Positions 10,946 through 20,878 of a stretch of DNA of 64,000 nt are shown here, piece by piece. Source of the stretch: Stenotrophomonas nitritireducens (GTDB lineage Bacteria; Pseudomonadota; Gammaproteobacteria; Xanthomonadales; Xanthomonadaceae); assembly GCF_001700965.1 (NCBI RefSeq), contig NZ_CP016756.1:4020501-4084500 (forward strand), written 5' to 3'. The notes under the pieces are model-generated. The model was not told the DNA's origin, ran no database searches, and was given only the letters and a program-made list of their open reading frames with translations. Numbering within the stretch: position 1 is the first letter of the stretch; each line of letters opens with the position of its first letter. The position numbers were made by a program, and so were the translations under genes.

Positions 10946-10982
10946 TTTGCCCGTGGCGTATGAGTGGAGGCGAGCTTCGCTC

Positions 10983-11072
10983 TCCTTACCCTCATCCGCC
11001 CTTCGGGCACCTTCTCCCGCAGGGAGAAGGGCAAGGCGCTTCCCAAACAAGGCCCGCCCCGTGCGGGCCTTG
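10983..11072. repeat. REP-like CTCATCC...GGGAGAAGGGC element and GC hairpin
   Basis: 10983-11036 holds an imperfect palindrome of the CCCTCATCCGCCCTTCGGGC / CTTCTCCCGCAGGGAGAAGG type, common in Xanthomonadaceae intergenic DNA. It is followed by a strong hairpin 11048-11072 (CAAGGCCCGC / GCGGGCCTTG) without a T run. The remainder of this 348-bp pyrG-eno gap holds a TTTAAACT box at 11135-11142, a likely eno -10 element. Confidence 0.55.
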
Positions 11073-11197
11073 TGCGTTTCGGCGCTCCGGGCCGCTTTCA
11101 GGCGAAAGCAACGGCCGCGCCGGGCCGCGCTTCGTTTAAACTGCCCGCCGGTATTTTGCGTTTCCCGTCGATAACAGACTCACCCAAACGAGCCTAG

Positions 11198-12499
<1,302 letters not shown>

Positions 12500-12504
12500 T
12501 CGTC

Positions 12505-12876
12505 ATGCGTAATTGGCGCTGGCTGCTGCTGGTGCTGGCGGTACTGCTGGCGTTGCTGCAGTACCGCTTCTGGTTTGGCCAGGGCAACTCGGGCGAAGTG
12601 ATGATGCTCGAGGCGCAGGTGGCCAACCAGAAGCGTGACAACGACGGTCTGCAGCAGCGCAATGATTCCCTGGCCGCCGAAGTCCAGGATCTCAAGGATG
12701 GCGAGGCTGCCATCGAAGAGCGTGCGCGCAGCGAACTGGGCATGATCAAGCCGGGTGAGAAGTTCTACCGGGTGGTCGAGAACGCTCCGGTAGCTGCACC
12801 GGTGGTACCGGCGCCTGCCGTGCAGACACCGGCCGGGCAGGGCAATCAACAGTCACCTCCGGAGAACGTGCCGTGA
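12505..12876 (+). CDS. ftsB: Cell division protein FtsB
   Basis: A 123-residue bitopic membrane protein. The N-terminal helix ([22 protein letters not shown], residues 4-25) is followed by a leucine-zipper coiled coil ([20 protein letters not shown]..., about 36-70) and the [24 protein letters not shown] motif that binds FtsL/FtsQ. It acts at the septum in the FtsQLB complex. A 30-residue proline/alanine/glutamine-rich tail extends beyond the usual end. Its stop overlaps the GTG of ispD by 4 bp. Confidence 0.93.
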   Translation: MRNWRWLLLVLAVLLALLQYRFWFGQGNSGEVMMLEAQVANQKRDNDGLQQRNDSLAAEVQDLKDGEAAIEERARSELGMIKPGEKFYRVVENAPVAAPVVPAPAVQTPAGQGNQQSPPENVP

Positions 12877-13571
12877 TCGTACCCACCTGGGCCGTGGTTC
12901 CCGCGGCCGGGCGCGGTGCGCGCTTCGGCGGGCCGCTCCCCAAGCAATACCTGCTGGCCGATGGCGAGCCGCTGCTTGCCCATGCCTTGCAGTCACTGCT
13001 GGCCCACCCTGGCGTAGCCGGAGTAATGGTCGCCATCGCAGAGAACGATGCCGATTGGCCGGGCTGGACCTCGTTTGCCGACAAGCCTGTGTTGACCTGC
13101 GTGGGCGGGCAGACCCGCGCCGCGTCGGTGTTGGCGGGCCTGCAGGCATTGCCGGACAGCGTGCGCGCCGACGATTTCGTGCTGGTCCACGATGCGGCGC
13201 GCCCGAACCTGGCCGCGGTGGATCTGAGCCGCCTGCTGGAAGTGGGGCGTGCCGATCCGGTGGGGGCCATTCTCGCCGCGCCGGTCCGCGATACGCTCAA
13301 GCGTGCCGGCGACGACGGCGGCATCGATCGCACCGAGCCGCGTGAGCACCTGTGGCGTGCGCTGACCCCGCAGCTGTTCCGCCGTCATCAGTTGACGCGT
13401 GCCTTGCTTGACGCGGCCGCGGCCGGTGTCGATGTCACCGATGATGCGATGGCGATGGAGCGGCAGGGCGTGCGCCCGCTGCTGGTCGAAGGTGCGGAAA
13501 GCAATTTCAAGGTCACCACGCCGGCCGATCTGGCCCGTTTCGAATTCGAGCTGTCGCAGCGCGGCAGCTGA
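12873..13571 (+). CDS. ispD: 2-C-methyl-D-erythritol 4-phosphate cytidylyltransferase
   Basis: A 232-residue enzyme of the MEP isoprenoid pathway that couples CTP with methylerythritol phosphate. It opens with the nucleotide-binding signature [24 protein letters not shown] and contains [10 protein letters not shown] near residue 105 and [11 protein letters not shown] near 190. The start is GTG 12873 inside the ftsB end (GTGA overlap), indicating translational coupling. The ispF gene follows after 46 bp. Length is normal for the family. Confidence 0.95.
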   Translation: MIVPTWAVVPAAGRGARFGGPLPKQYLLADGEPLLAHALQSLLAHPGVAGVMVAIAENDADWPGWTSFADKPVLTCVGGQTRAASVLAGLQALPDSVRADDFVLVHDAARPNLAAVDLSRLLEVGRADPVGAILAAPVRDTLKRAGDDGGIDRTEPREHLWRALTPQLFRRHQLTRALLDAAAAGVDVTDDAMAMERQGVRPLLVEGAESNFKVTTPADLARFEFELSQRGS

Positions 13572-13617
13572 TCCCCTGCCGGCGCGTTGGCGCCGGCTCT
13601 GCCAAGAAGTACCTGCC

Positions 13618-14118
13618 ATGAACTCTTCTGTTTGCTTCCCTCCCATCCGTATCGGCCAAGGCTATGACGTGCATGCCTTCGGGGAGGGTGACCACATCAT
13701 GCTGGCCGGCGTGCGCGTGCCGCACAGCCGGGGCGTGCTTGCCCACAGCGATGGTGATGTGGCCCTGCATGCGCTGTGCGATGCCCTGCTGGGCGCGCTG
13801 GCGCTGGGCGATATCGGCGTGCATTTCCCGCCGTCCGATGCGCGCTGGAAGGGCGCGGACAGTAGCCGCTTTGTCACTCATTGCAATGAACTGCTGCGCG
13901 AGCGTGGCTGGCAAGTTGGCAATGTCGACATCACCGTGATCTGCGAGCGGCCCAAGGTTGGCCCGCATGCGCTGGCGATGCGTCAGAAGGTGGCGCAACT
14001 GCTGGAAATCGATCTGGACCGGGTCAGCATCAAGGCCACCACCACCGAAAAACTGGGCTTCACCGGCCGCGAAGAAGGCATAGCCGCGCAGGCTGTGGCC
14101 TTGTTGGTGGCCGCATGA
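13618..14118 (+). CDS. ispF: 2-C-methyl-D-erythritol 2,4-cyclodiphosphate synthase
   Basis: A 166-residue enzyme forming the cyclodiphosphate intermediate of the MEP pathway. It has the zinc-ligand start [22 protein letters not shown], the [29 protein letters not shown] block, and [21 protein letters not shown] at the C-terminus. ATG 13618 gives an N-terminus (MNSSVCFPP) only slightly longer than usual. Its TGA overlaps the ATG of truD by 4 bp. Confidence 0.95.
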   Translation: MNSSVCFPPIRIGQGYDVHAFGEGDHIMLAGVRVPHSRGVLAHSDGDVALHALCDALLGALALGDIGVHFPPSDARWKGADSSRFVTHCNELLRERGWQVGNVDITVICERPKVGPHALAMRQKVAQLLEIDLDRVSIKATTTEKLGFTGREEGIAAQAVALLVAA

Positions 14119-15206
14119 ACGCGCTGCCGTTGGCGTTTGGTGCGCCGCTGCTGACCGCTGCGATCCGCAGCGTGCCGGAAGATTTCCAGGTGGATGAAAT
14201 TCCGGCCTTCGAGGCGACCGGCGAGGGCGAGCATCTGCTGCTGGACATCCGCAAGCGCAATGCCAATACCGTGGCCATCGCCAAGCAGTTGGCGCAATGG
14301 GCCGGCGTGCCGGAAATGGGCGTCAGCTATGCCGGGCAGAAAGATCGCCATGCGGTGACCACGCAGCGCTTCAGTGTGCACCTGCCCAAGCGCGTGGCGC
14401 CGGACCTGGCCTTGCTGGAATCGGACGAACTGCATGTGCTGGCGTCGACCTGGCACAACCGCAAGCTGCAGCGCGGCGCGTTGGCCGGCAACCGCTTCAA
14501 GCTGGTGCTGCGCGGCGTGCAGGGTGACAAGGCGGCAATCGAAGAACGCCTGCAGATTGTTGCAGCACGCGGCCTGCCTAACTGGTTCGGTGAGCAGCGC
14601 TTTGGTCGCGACGGCGGTAACGTGCCGGCTGCGCTGCAGATGTTTGCCGGCCGCCGGGTGCGCAAGGATCAGCGCTCGATGCTGCTGTCGGCGGCCCGGT
14701 CGGCGCTGTTCAATCGCGTGCTGGCCGCGCGCGTGGAGCAGGGTAGCTGGGACTCGGCGTTGGACGGCGAGGTGTGGATGCTGGACGGCAGCCGTTCGGT
14801 ATTCGGGCCGGAACCGATGAACGACGTGCTGGCCGAGCGGCTGGGGCGCTTTGATATTCATCCGAGTGCGCCGTTGTGGGGTGTTGGTGAACTGCGCGCG
14901 ACCGGCGGCGCCCTCGCGCTCGAAGAGCAGGCACTGGCTGATGAGCAGGCCATGGCCCTGCGCGCGGGGCTGGAGCAGGCCGGGCTCAAGCAGGAGCGCC
15001 GCTCGCTGCGATTGAAGCCCTCGCTGATGCAGCATCAATGGCTGGCTGACGATGTACTGGAAGTAGCGTTCGCCCTGCCACCGGGCTGCTATGCCACGGC
15101 GGTGCTGCACGAATTGGGCGAAGTGAGCGACGCAAGCCGCAATGAAATTGCGGGTAGCGCGCCAGTTGAAGCCGAAGCGCCCAGCGCAGAAGACGCCGCC
15201 GACTAA
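14115..15206 (+). CDS. truD: tRNA pseudouridine(13) synthase
   Basis: A 363-residue pseudouridine synthase that modifies U13 of tRNA-Glu. The catalytic aspartate lies in [18 protein letters not shown] near residue 80. Further TruD signatures are VPNWFG-like [18 protein letters not shown] near 155 and the [31 protein letters not shown]-terminus. A short acidic extension ([14 protein letters not shown]) ends the protein. In enterics surE follows directly; here a repeat gap and an inverted Smr gene intervene. Confidence 0.94.
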   Translation: MNALPLAFGAPLLTAAIRSVPEDFQVDEIPAFEATGEGEHLLLDIRKRNANTVAIAKQLAQWAGVPEMGVSYAGQKDRHAVTTQRFSVHLPKRVAPDLALLESDELHVLASTWHNRKLQRGALAGNRFKLVLRGVQGDKAAIEERLQIVAARGLPNWFGEQRFGRDGGNVPAALQMFAGRRVRKDQRSMLLSAARSALFNRVLAARVEQGSWDSALDGEVWMLDGSRSVFGPEPMNDVLAERLGRFDIHPSAPLWGVGELRATGGALALEEQALADEQAMALRAGLEQAGLKQERRSLRLKPSLMQHQWLADDVLEVAFALPPGCYATAVLHELGEVSDASRNEIAGSAPVEAEAPSAEDAAD

Positions 15207-15222
15207 GTGCTTGGCCAAGCCG

Positions 15223-15369
15223 TAGCCCGGGTAAGCGCAAGCGCACCCGGGAAGCTGGCAGCCGGTGTCACTTCAACACGTCGCGCGAACAGCCCCGCGT
15301 GCGCTGTGCTTACCCGGGCTACAGAGACTTCAAGACACCACGCGAACGGCCCCGGGTGCGCGGGCTACC
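15223..15369. repeat. GTAGCCCGGGT-type palindromic repeats
   Basis: A third palindromic family occupies the gap between truD and the convergent Smr gene. GTAGCCCGGGTAAGCGCAAG and the following CGCACCCGGG (15223-15252) form a hairpin. An inverted copy TGCTTACCCGGGCTAC lies at 15307-15322, and CCCCGGGTGCGCGGGCTAC at 15350-15368. Like SMAG, the element begins with GTAG. Confidence 0.65.
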
Positions 15370-15426
15370 GCGATGGGAAGGTTGCCCCGGTTCAAGTGAA
15401 CGGTAGTGGCTGAGTGCGCTGGCAGC

Positions 15427-15966
15427 TCAGCGGTTAGCCAGCAACACCAGCACCGCGCCGGTGCCGCCTTGCGTGGGCGGTGCCGAATGAAAGGCCAGCA
15501 CGTCGTTGCGCTGGCGCAGCATGCGGTCGACCAGGTTCTTCAGCACCGGTGCGCCGCCATCCGATTGCAGGCCCTTGCCATGGATGATGCGCACGCAGCC
15601 ATGTTCATGCGCGCGGGCTTCGAGCAGAAACTGGCGCAGCAGGTTCTCTGCCTGCGCGGCGCTGGCGCCGTGCAGATCCAACTCGTCCTGCACTGAATAC
15701 TGACCACGCTTGAGCCGCTGGAACATGCGCGGCGGCAGATTGTCGCGGCGGTAGCTGACGCTGTCGCCGGCCTCCAGTGGTGTATTGGAGCGCAGCAGGC
15801 GGGCAAATTCGCCCAACGCCTCGGATTCATCCCGTTCGGCCATGCGCGCGCGCGGCTTGGGCTTGGGTTTGCCGGTAACCGCAGGCTCCACCGGGCGTAT
15901 CGGCGTCACTTCGCCGATGGCCGAGCGGAACAGTGCGGCGTCATCTTCATCATCTGGGTACGACAT
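15427..15966 (-). CDS. Smr-domain protein (SmrA/YdaL type)
   Basis: A 179-residue protein whose C-terminal half is a Smr (small MutS-related) domain, with DELDLHGASAAQAENLLRQFL and the nuclease-associated CVRIIHGKGLQSDGGAPVLKNLV near residues 135-155. The N-terminal half is charged and carries KPKPKPRARMAER. Standalone Smr proteins nick DNA or cleave RNA; recent work links some to ribosome rescue, but which applies here is open. ATG 15966 (MSYPDDEDDAALF) fits the family start. It is inverted relative to its neighbours, between truD and surE. Confidence 0.88.
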   Translation of the reverse strand: MSYPDDEDDAALFRSAIGEVTPIRPVEPAVTGKPKPKPRARMAERDESEALGEFARLLRSNTPLEAGDSVSYRRDNLPPRMFQRLKRGQYSVQDELDLHGASAAQAENLLRQFLLEARAHEHGCVRIIHGKGLQSDGGAPVLKNLVDRMLRQRNDVLAFHSAPPTQGGTGAVLVLLANR

Positions 15967-16147
15967 TTGCACAGCGTAACGTGCGCGCAGTCGCAGGCAA
16001 GCCCTGCGGGGGTGGAAAGTGCCACGGTGCATTCCGGTATCATGGCCGCTCAGGTCGGTCCGTCCCGGTGATGTACTAACCGGGGGTTCCGGCGATTGCG
16101 GCGATGAGTGGGAGCGCCGCGTGTTGATCCAGTAACCCAGGCCTTTA

Positions 16148-16927
16148 ATGCGCGTACTTGTATCAAATGACGATGGTGTGGACGCCCCCGGCATCAAGAT
16201 GTTGGCCGAGGAGCTTCGCAACGCCGGACATGAAGTCACCGTGGTGGCGCCGGACCGTGATCGTTCTGGTGCCTCCAACTCACTCACGCTCGATCAGCCG
16301 GTGCGTCTGCGCCGCATTGACCACTACACCTGTTCGGTTGCGGGTACACCCACCGACTGCGTGCATCTGGCGCTGACCGGCATGCTCGAATACGAGCCCG
16401 ATATCGTGGTCTCCGGGATCAACAACGCCGCCAACCTGGGCGATGACGTGATCTATTCCGGCACGGTCTCGGCGGCAATGGAAGGGCGCTTCCTCGGCCT
16501 GCCATCAGTGGCGGTGTCGCTGGTTACGCACAAGCACGAAGCCAAGCATTTCCGCACCGCGGCCCGCGCCGCGGTGGAGATCGTGTCGCGGCTGATCGCC
16601 GATCCATTGCCGGCCGACACCATCCTCAACGTCAATGTGCCGGACCTGGCGTGGGAAGACATCCGTGGTTTCGAGGTTACCCGGCTGGGCAACCGTCACC
16701 GCGCCGAAGCCTGTATTCCGGCAACCGATCCGCGCGGAAATACCGTGTACTGGATCGGCCCGGCCGGCAGTGAGCAGGACGCCGGCCCCGGCACCGATTT
16801 CCATGCCGTGCGTACCGGGCATATCTCGATCACCCCGATCCAGGTGGATCTGACCCGCTATTCGGCATTGGAAAAAGTCGCCAGCTGGGTAGGCGGGCTG
16901 ACCGACACCCTGGGGAAGCCGGAATGA
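16148..16927 (+). CDS. surE: 5'/3'-nucleotidase SurE
   Basis: A 259-residue metal-dependent nucleotidase acting on nucleoside monophosphates. The N-terminus [16 protein letters not shown] holds the metal-binding D8 and D9. [12 protein letters not shown] (S40 region) and [27 protein letters not shown] complete the active site. The stop overlaps the ATG of pcm (ATGA), so surE and pcm are co-translated, the arrangement found across gammaproteobacteria. Confidence 0.95.
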   Translation: MRVLVSNDDGVDAPGIKMLAEELRNAGHEVTVVAPDRDRSGASNSLTLDQPVRLRRIDHYTCSVAGTPTDCVHLALTGMLEYEPDIVVSGINNAANLGDDVIYSGTVSAAMEGRFLGLPSVAVSLVTHKHEAKHFRTAARAAVEIVSRLIADPLPADTILNVNVPDLAWEDIRGFEVTRLGNRHRAEACIPATDPRGNTVYWIGPAGSEQDAGPGTDFHAVRTGHISITPIQVDLTRYSALEKVASWVGGLTDTLGKPE

Positions 16928-17601
16928 CGGCGCGCATGCGCCTGCAGCCGGAGGCTGTGGGTATCGGCATGACCTCGCAGCGGGTACGCGACCGCCTGGT
17001 GGATCGCCTGCGCGAAGTGGGTATCGCCGACGAAGCCACGCTCAACGCAGTGCGCGTGGTGCCGCGGCATCTGTTCATCGATGAGGCCTTGGCCTCGCGC
17101 GCCTACGAAGACACCGCCTTGCCGATTGGCCATGGCCAGACCATCTCCCAGCCCTGGGTGGTGGCGCGGATGACCGAAGTGGTGCTCGCCGTTGCACCGA
17201 AGAAGGTGCTGGAAGTAGGCACCGGTTCGGGTTACCAGGCCGCCATTCTTGGCGCGCTGGGGCTGGAGGTGTTCACGGTCGAACGCATCGGCGACCTGCT
17301 GCGGCAGGCACGCAAGCGCTTCCGCCACCTGGGCATGAACATCCGCACCAAACACGACGACGGCCGCGTCGGCTGGGCCGAACATGGCCCCTATGACGCC
17401 ATCGTGGTGACTGCGGCGGCGCCGGCGCTGGTCGATGCCTTGATCGATCAGCTGGCCGTGGGCGGCCGACTGGTTGCGCCCGTCGGCGGGCCCGGTGGAC
17501 AGGTGCTGTTGCAACTGACCCGTCAGGCAGATGGCACCATTGCCCAGGAAGAGCTGGCACCGGTGAGCTTCGTGCCGCTGTTGCCCGGCATGCTGGACTG
17601 A
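16924..17601 (+). CDS. pcm: Protein-L-isoaspartate O-methyltransferase
   Basis: A 225-residue SAM-dependent repair enzyme that methylates isoaspartyl residues in damaged proteins. It has the substrate-side [19 protein letters not shown] near residue 65, motif [17 protein letters not shown] near 95, and [28 protein letters not shown] near 160. It overlaps surE by 4 bp and is followed 19 bp later by the yqaA-type gene. Confidence 0.95.
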   Translation: MTARMRLQPEAVGIGMTSQRVRDRLVDRLREVGIADEATLNAVRVVPRHLFIDEALASRAYEDTALPIGHGQTISQPWVVARMTEVVLAVAPKKVLEVGTGSGYQAAILGALGLEVFTVERIGDLLRQARKRFRHLGMNIRTKHDDGRVGWAEHGPYDAIVVTAAAPALVDALIDQLAVGGRLVAPVGGPGGQVLLQLTRQADGTIAQEELAPVSFVPLLPGMLD

Positions 17602-17620
17602 GAATAGGATTACTCACTGA

Positions 17621-18235
17621 ATGAAGATTTTCGGGCCGTTATACGACCGCGCCATGGTCTGGGCCGCCAACGAGCGCGCACCCACCTATTTGACCGTGCT
17701 CAGTTTCATCGAGGCCATCATCTTCCCGGTGATGCCGGAGGTGATGCTGATGCCGATGTGCGTGGCACAGCCGCGCAAGGGCTGGCGGTTTGCAACGCTG
17801 AGCCTGGCCGGTTCCATGGCCGGTGCGATGGTCGGCTATGCGCTGGGCCATTACGCCTTCGAGGCCTTGAAGCCGGTATTCGAGGCCCTGGGCATGCTGC
17901 CGGCCATCGAGAGCGGCATCGCTACCCTGCAGGCGAAGATGGCGGAGTCGCCGTGGGCGGTGTTCACCTTCCTGGTGCTGGGCGGCTTCATGCCCATTCC
18001 GATGAAGGTCTTCACATGGGCCTCGGGTATCGTCGGCGTGCCACTGCCGCAGTATGTGTTGAGCATGCTGGTCGGGCGCGGCAAGCGGGTTTATTTGTTG
18101 GCGGCGGTGATCCGCTTCGGCGGCGCAAAAGCGGCCGAACGGTTACGACGCTGGATTGAGCCGTTGGGCTGGATCGCCACCGCATTGGTGGTGGGCCTGG
18201 TGGCTTGGCTGGTTTGGAGGGCTAAATTCGCATGA
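17621..18235 (+). CDS. YqaA-family membrane protein (VTT/DedA-like)
   Basis: A 204-residue inner-membrane protein of the YqaA family within the SNARE-associated/VTT (DedA-like) superfamily. The N-terminal FIEAIIFPVMPEVMLMPMC half-loop and the central GGFMPIPMKVFTWASGIVGVPLPQYVLSMLVGRGKR match the two re-entrant loops typical of this superfamily, flanked by helices (ATLSLAGSMAGAMVGYALG; WIATALVVGLVAWLVW). DedA relatives act in lipid carrier recycling. The stop overlaps nlpD by 4 bp. Confidence 0.87.
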   Translation: MKIFGPLYDRAMVWAANERAPTYLTVLSFIEAIIFPVMPEVMLMPMCVAQPRKGWRFATLSLAGSMAGAMVGYALGHYAFEALKPVFEALGMLPAIESGIATLQAKMAESPWAVFTFLVLGGFMPIPMKVFTWASGIVGVPLPQYVLSMLVGRGKRVYLLAAVIRFGGAKAAERLRRWIEPLGWIATALVVGLVAWLVWRAKFA

Positions 18236-19005
18236 ATGCAATGATGGTTGGCAAGGGATTGGGCAGGGCGCTGGCAGTGATGGCGGTGGTGTCGCTGGCG
18301 GCGTGCGGGACGGCCACGGTGGTGAAGCCTTCCGGCGGCAGTTCTGGCACTTCGGCCTCGACCACGCCGCGGACCTCGGTGGCCAAGCCTGGCCAGACCG
18401 CGGTTGTCCGTCGCGGCGATACCCTGTTCGGTATTGCGCGGATCAACAACATCACCCCGCGTGATCTTGCCGCGTGGAATGGCTTGTCCGAGCCGTACAC
18501 CATCTACCCCGGCCAAGCGCTGCGGCTGTATCCGGGCGGTGCTACCGCCAGTCGGCCGGCGACAGGTGGCTCAGCGACGACCACGCGCCCGGCCACGACC
18601 CCGCCGGTTGCCACGCCTACCCCGGTCAACAGCGGTATCGCCTGGCGCTGGCCGGCCGAAGGTGCGCTGGTCGGCCGTTTCGTCGCCGGTGAGGCGACCA
18701 AGCAGGGCGTGGATATCGCCGGCAGCAGCGGCCAGGCGGTGCGTGCCGCGGGCCCGGGTGTGGTGGTGTATTCGGGCGCCGGCCTGGTCGGCTACGGTGA
18801 GTTGATCATCATCAAGCACAACGATCAGTGGCTGTCGGCCTATGGCCACAACCGCAAGCGCCTGGTCAACGAAGGGCAGAGCGTGAAGGCTGGCGACCAG
18901 ATCGCCGAAATGGGCCGCACCGGCACCTCGCGCGACATGCTGCATTTCGAGATCCGCTACAACGGCAAGCCGGTCGATCCGCTGGTCTACCTGCCGAACA
19001 GGTAA
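18232..19005 (+). CDS. nlpD: NlpD-type lipoprotein, LysM + degenerate LytM domain
   Basis: A 257-residue envelope protein. A signal sequence with lipobox SLAAC (cysteine near residue 24) leads to a Thr/Ser-rich linker, a LysM domain (AVVRRGDTLFGIARINNITPRDLAAWNG, about 58-105), a second low-complexity linker and a LytM/M23 domain (about 140-257). The catalytic motifs are broken: KQGVD replaces HxxxD and MLHFE replaces HLHFE, just as in E. coli NlpD, so it is expected to activate the AmiC amidase rather than cut peptidoglycan. No rpoS follows; a repeat array does. Confidence 0.93.
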   Translation: MNAMMVGKGLGRALAVMAVVSLAACGTATVVKPSGGSSGTSASTTPRTSVAKPGQTAVVRRGDTLFGIARINNITPRDLAAWNGLSEPYTIYPGQALRLYPGGATASRPATGGSATTTRPATTPPVATPTPVNSGIAWRWPAEGALVGRFVAGEATKQGVDIAGSSGQAVRAAGPGVVVYSGAGLVGYGELIIIKHNDQWLSAYGHNRKRLVNEGQSVKAGDQIAEMGRTGTSRDMLHFEIRYNGKPVDPLVYLPNR

Positions 19006-19400
19006 GCACGCGCTGCCGGGGCAAACCCGGCAGCCCGCATCTGGGTAGCGCCGAGCCATGCTCGGCAAGGGCGGGGCCAGCGATATACCAGCATCTGCAG
19101 GGAGCGGCATGTAGGAGCGGCGTAAGCCGCGAAGCCGGCATCGCTGGATTACCCACAAGTCTGCCGTCTGCTTGCTCGGGTGCTTCGCGGCTTACGCCGC
19201 TCCTACAGAACGTGTCGCAGCTAAGCACGCGCTGCCGGGGCAAACCCGGCAGCACGCAAGGGGCGGGGCCAGCGATACGCCAGCACCTGCAGGAAACGGC
19301 TTGTAGGAGCGGCGTAAGCCGCGAAGCCGGCATCGCTGGATTACCCACATGTCTGCCGCCTGATTGCTCAGGTGTTTCGCGGCTTACGCCGCTCCTACAG
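19006..19400. repeat. Tandem duplication carrying REP pairs
   Basis: Two imperfect direct copies (about 19003-19218 and 19219-19400) share the head AAGCACGCGCTGCCGGGGCA, a GGGCGGGGCCAGCGATA segment, a head-to-head REP pair (19111-19206 and 19303-19398) with nearly identical 46-nt spacers, and a common tail. Copy 1 has 28 extra bases (19040-19067) containing a complete SMAG palindrome that copy 2 lacks. The array fills the gap between nlpD and the convergent Mth938-like gene. Confidence 0.9.
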
Positions 19401-19426
19401 AACCTGTTGCCGATATTGCTGCCGTT

Positions 19427-19807
19427 TTACGGCGCGTTTTCGAGAATAATGGCCATCACCACACGGCGGTTCTCGCCGGCCAGCACATTGAACGTGCGCG
19501 CGGCAGAGGCGTTGTTCATTACCTCGATGCCGATGCCGCGGGTCAGGCAGGCGGCCATGACCGCGGCTGGCGGGAAGATCTGCCTTTCACCCGTGCCCAG
19601 GATGACCAGGGCCGGGTTCTGCTCCAGCGCTGGCGCCAAGTGCTCGGCGCTCAGCTCGGCCACCGAGGTGACCGGCCAGTCTTCGATCAGCGTGTTGGGC
19701 GACAGGATGAAACTGCGGCCCAGTACGCGGTCATTCACCTTCGCCTGGCGGCCATCGGCCTGGCGCAGGGAGTAGATGTAATCGGGTAGTTCGCGACTGA
19801 GCTGCAT
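19427..19807 (-). CDS. Mth938-like / Xcc1710 domain protein
   Basis: A 126-residue single-domain protein of the Mth938/DUF498 family, whose structural representative Xcc1710 came from Xanthomonas campestris. Visible marks are LGRSFILSPNTLIEDWPV, the central PALVILGTGERQIFPP and a GIGIEVMNNASAARTFNVLAGENRRVVMAIIL C-terminus. The family is widespread and related to the mitochondrial assembly factor NDUFAF3, but the bacterial function is not established. It lies 16 bp downstream of yhbY on the same strand. Confidence 0.88.
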   Translation of the reverse strand: MQLSRELPDYIYSLRQADGRQAKVNDRVLGRSFILSPNTLIEDWPVTSVAELSAEHLAPALEQNPALVILGTGERQIFPPAAVMAACLTRGIGIEVMNNASAARTFNVLAGENRRVVMAIILENAP

Positions 19808-19823
19808 GCTGCTTCCTCGCTGA

Positions 19824-20129
19824 TCAGCCGCGCGGCAGTACGATCTGGCGCTTTTCCTTGGCCGGGCGGTAGAGCACGGCGACGTGGCCGATGCGCTGCA
19901 CCAGGGCCGAACCGCTGGCCTGGATCATTTCGTCGATCAGGGCATCGCGGGCTTCACGGTCTTCGGCGGCAACCTTGACCTTGACCAGCTCGTGGCGCTC
20001 CAGCACCTCGTCCAGCTCGGCCAAAAAGGCCGGGGTGACCCCTTTGCCACCGATTTGCAGCAGTGCTTTCAGGTCATGCGCGATGCCGCGCAGGAATCGG
20101 TTCTGGGCCGAGGTCAGGACGATAGACAT
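19824..20129 (-). CDS. yhbY: YhbY, ribosome assembly RNA-binding protein
   Basis: A 101-residue protein with a single CRS1-YhbY (CRM) domain, a KH-like RNA-binding fold associated with the 50S precursor. It contains LRGIAHDLKALLQIGGKGVTPAFLAELDEVLERHELVKVKV (about 13-55), with the GxxG-like GGKG loop, and ALVQRIGHVAVLYRPAKEK. As in many proteobacteria it is divergent from rlmE-ftsH, sharing a 64-bp regulatory gap. Confidence 0.94.
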   Translation of the reverse strand: MSIVLTSAQNRFLRGIAHDLKALLQIGGKGVTPAFLAELDEVLERHELVKVKVAAEDREARDALIDEMIQASGSALVQRIGHVAVLYRPAKEKRQIVLPRG

Positions 20130-20193
20130 GCAGGACTACAGGTAATCAAGGGGGTTCAGGGTATCATGACCACCCCTGTGAGCCCCATTGCCA

Positions 20194-20826
20194 ATGCCTT
20201 CCCGTAGCAAAAGTAGCCAGCGCTGGCTGAAAGAACACTTCTCCGATCCTTTTGTGAAAAAGGCCCAGAAGGAGGGCATGCGCTCACGCGCGGCCTACAA
20301 GCTGGAGGAGCTGCTGGAGCGTGACCGCTTGCTCAAGCCGCACATGGTGGTGGTCGATCTGGGCGCCGCGCCCGGTGGCTGGTCGCAGCAGGTGCGCAGG
20401 CAGATGGGTGATACCGGCCGGGTATTGGCGCTGGATATCCTGGAAATGCCGCCGCTGGCTGGCGTGGAGTTCCTTCACGGTGACTTCAGGGAACAAGACG
20501 TTCTATCGGCATTTGAAGCCATGCTCGGGAATCAGCCGGTGGACCTTGTGCTGTCGGATATGGCCCCCAATAAGAGTGGTATGGATGCGGTTGACCAACC
20601 GCGGATGATGCACCTGGCGGAGTTGGCGTTGGATTTTGCCGACAACCATCTCAAGCCGGGTGGGGCGTTCCTGATCAAGTTGTTCCAGGGCGTCGGCTTT
20701 GATGACTATGTGCGCGAAATGCGCCGCCGTTATGAAAAGGTCGCCATTCGCAAGCCGGACGCTTCACGCAAGCGTTCATCCGAGGTTTATGCCTTGGGGC
20801 AGGGCAAGCGCAGCCAGATAAAGTAA
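20194..20826 (+). CDS. rlmE: 23S rRNA (uridine-2552-2'-O)-methyltransferase
   Basis: A 210-residue FtsJ/RrmJ-family enzyme that methylates U2552 of 23S rRNA in the late 50S particle. It has the start PSRSKSSQRWLKEHFSDPFVKKAQKEGMRSRAAYKLEE, SAM motif VVVDLGAAPGGWSQQVRR near residue 50, LSDMAPNKSG near 120 and the K-D-K-E residues including FLIKLFQG near 160. ATG 20194 is preferred to TTG 20188 because PSRSK is the natural family start. It precedes ftsH by 52 bp. Confidence 0.95.
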   Translation: MPSRSKSSQRWLKEHFSDPFVKKAQKEGMRSRAAYKLEELLERDRLLKPHMVVVDLGAAPGGWSQQVRRQMGDTGRVLALDILEMPPLAGVEFLHGDFREQDVLSAFEAMLGNQPVDLVLSDMAPNKSGMDAVDQPRMMHLAELALDFADNHLKPGGAFLIKLFQGVGFDDYVREMRRRYEKVAIRKPDASRKRSSEVYALGQGKRSQIK

Positions 20827-20878
20827 GCTCAACCATACGACGTATCAGAAATTAGTATCTAGAGGGACACCGGAGCCG

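Noticed and set aside
19111..19398. CRISPR-like pattern: short repeats with constant-length, variable-sequence spacers
   Set aside because: The repeats alternate in orientation (head-to-head pairs), occur as dispersed pairs rather than arrays, and no cas genes are present.
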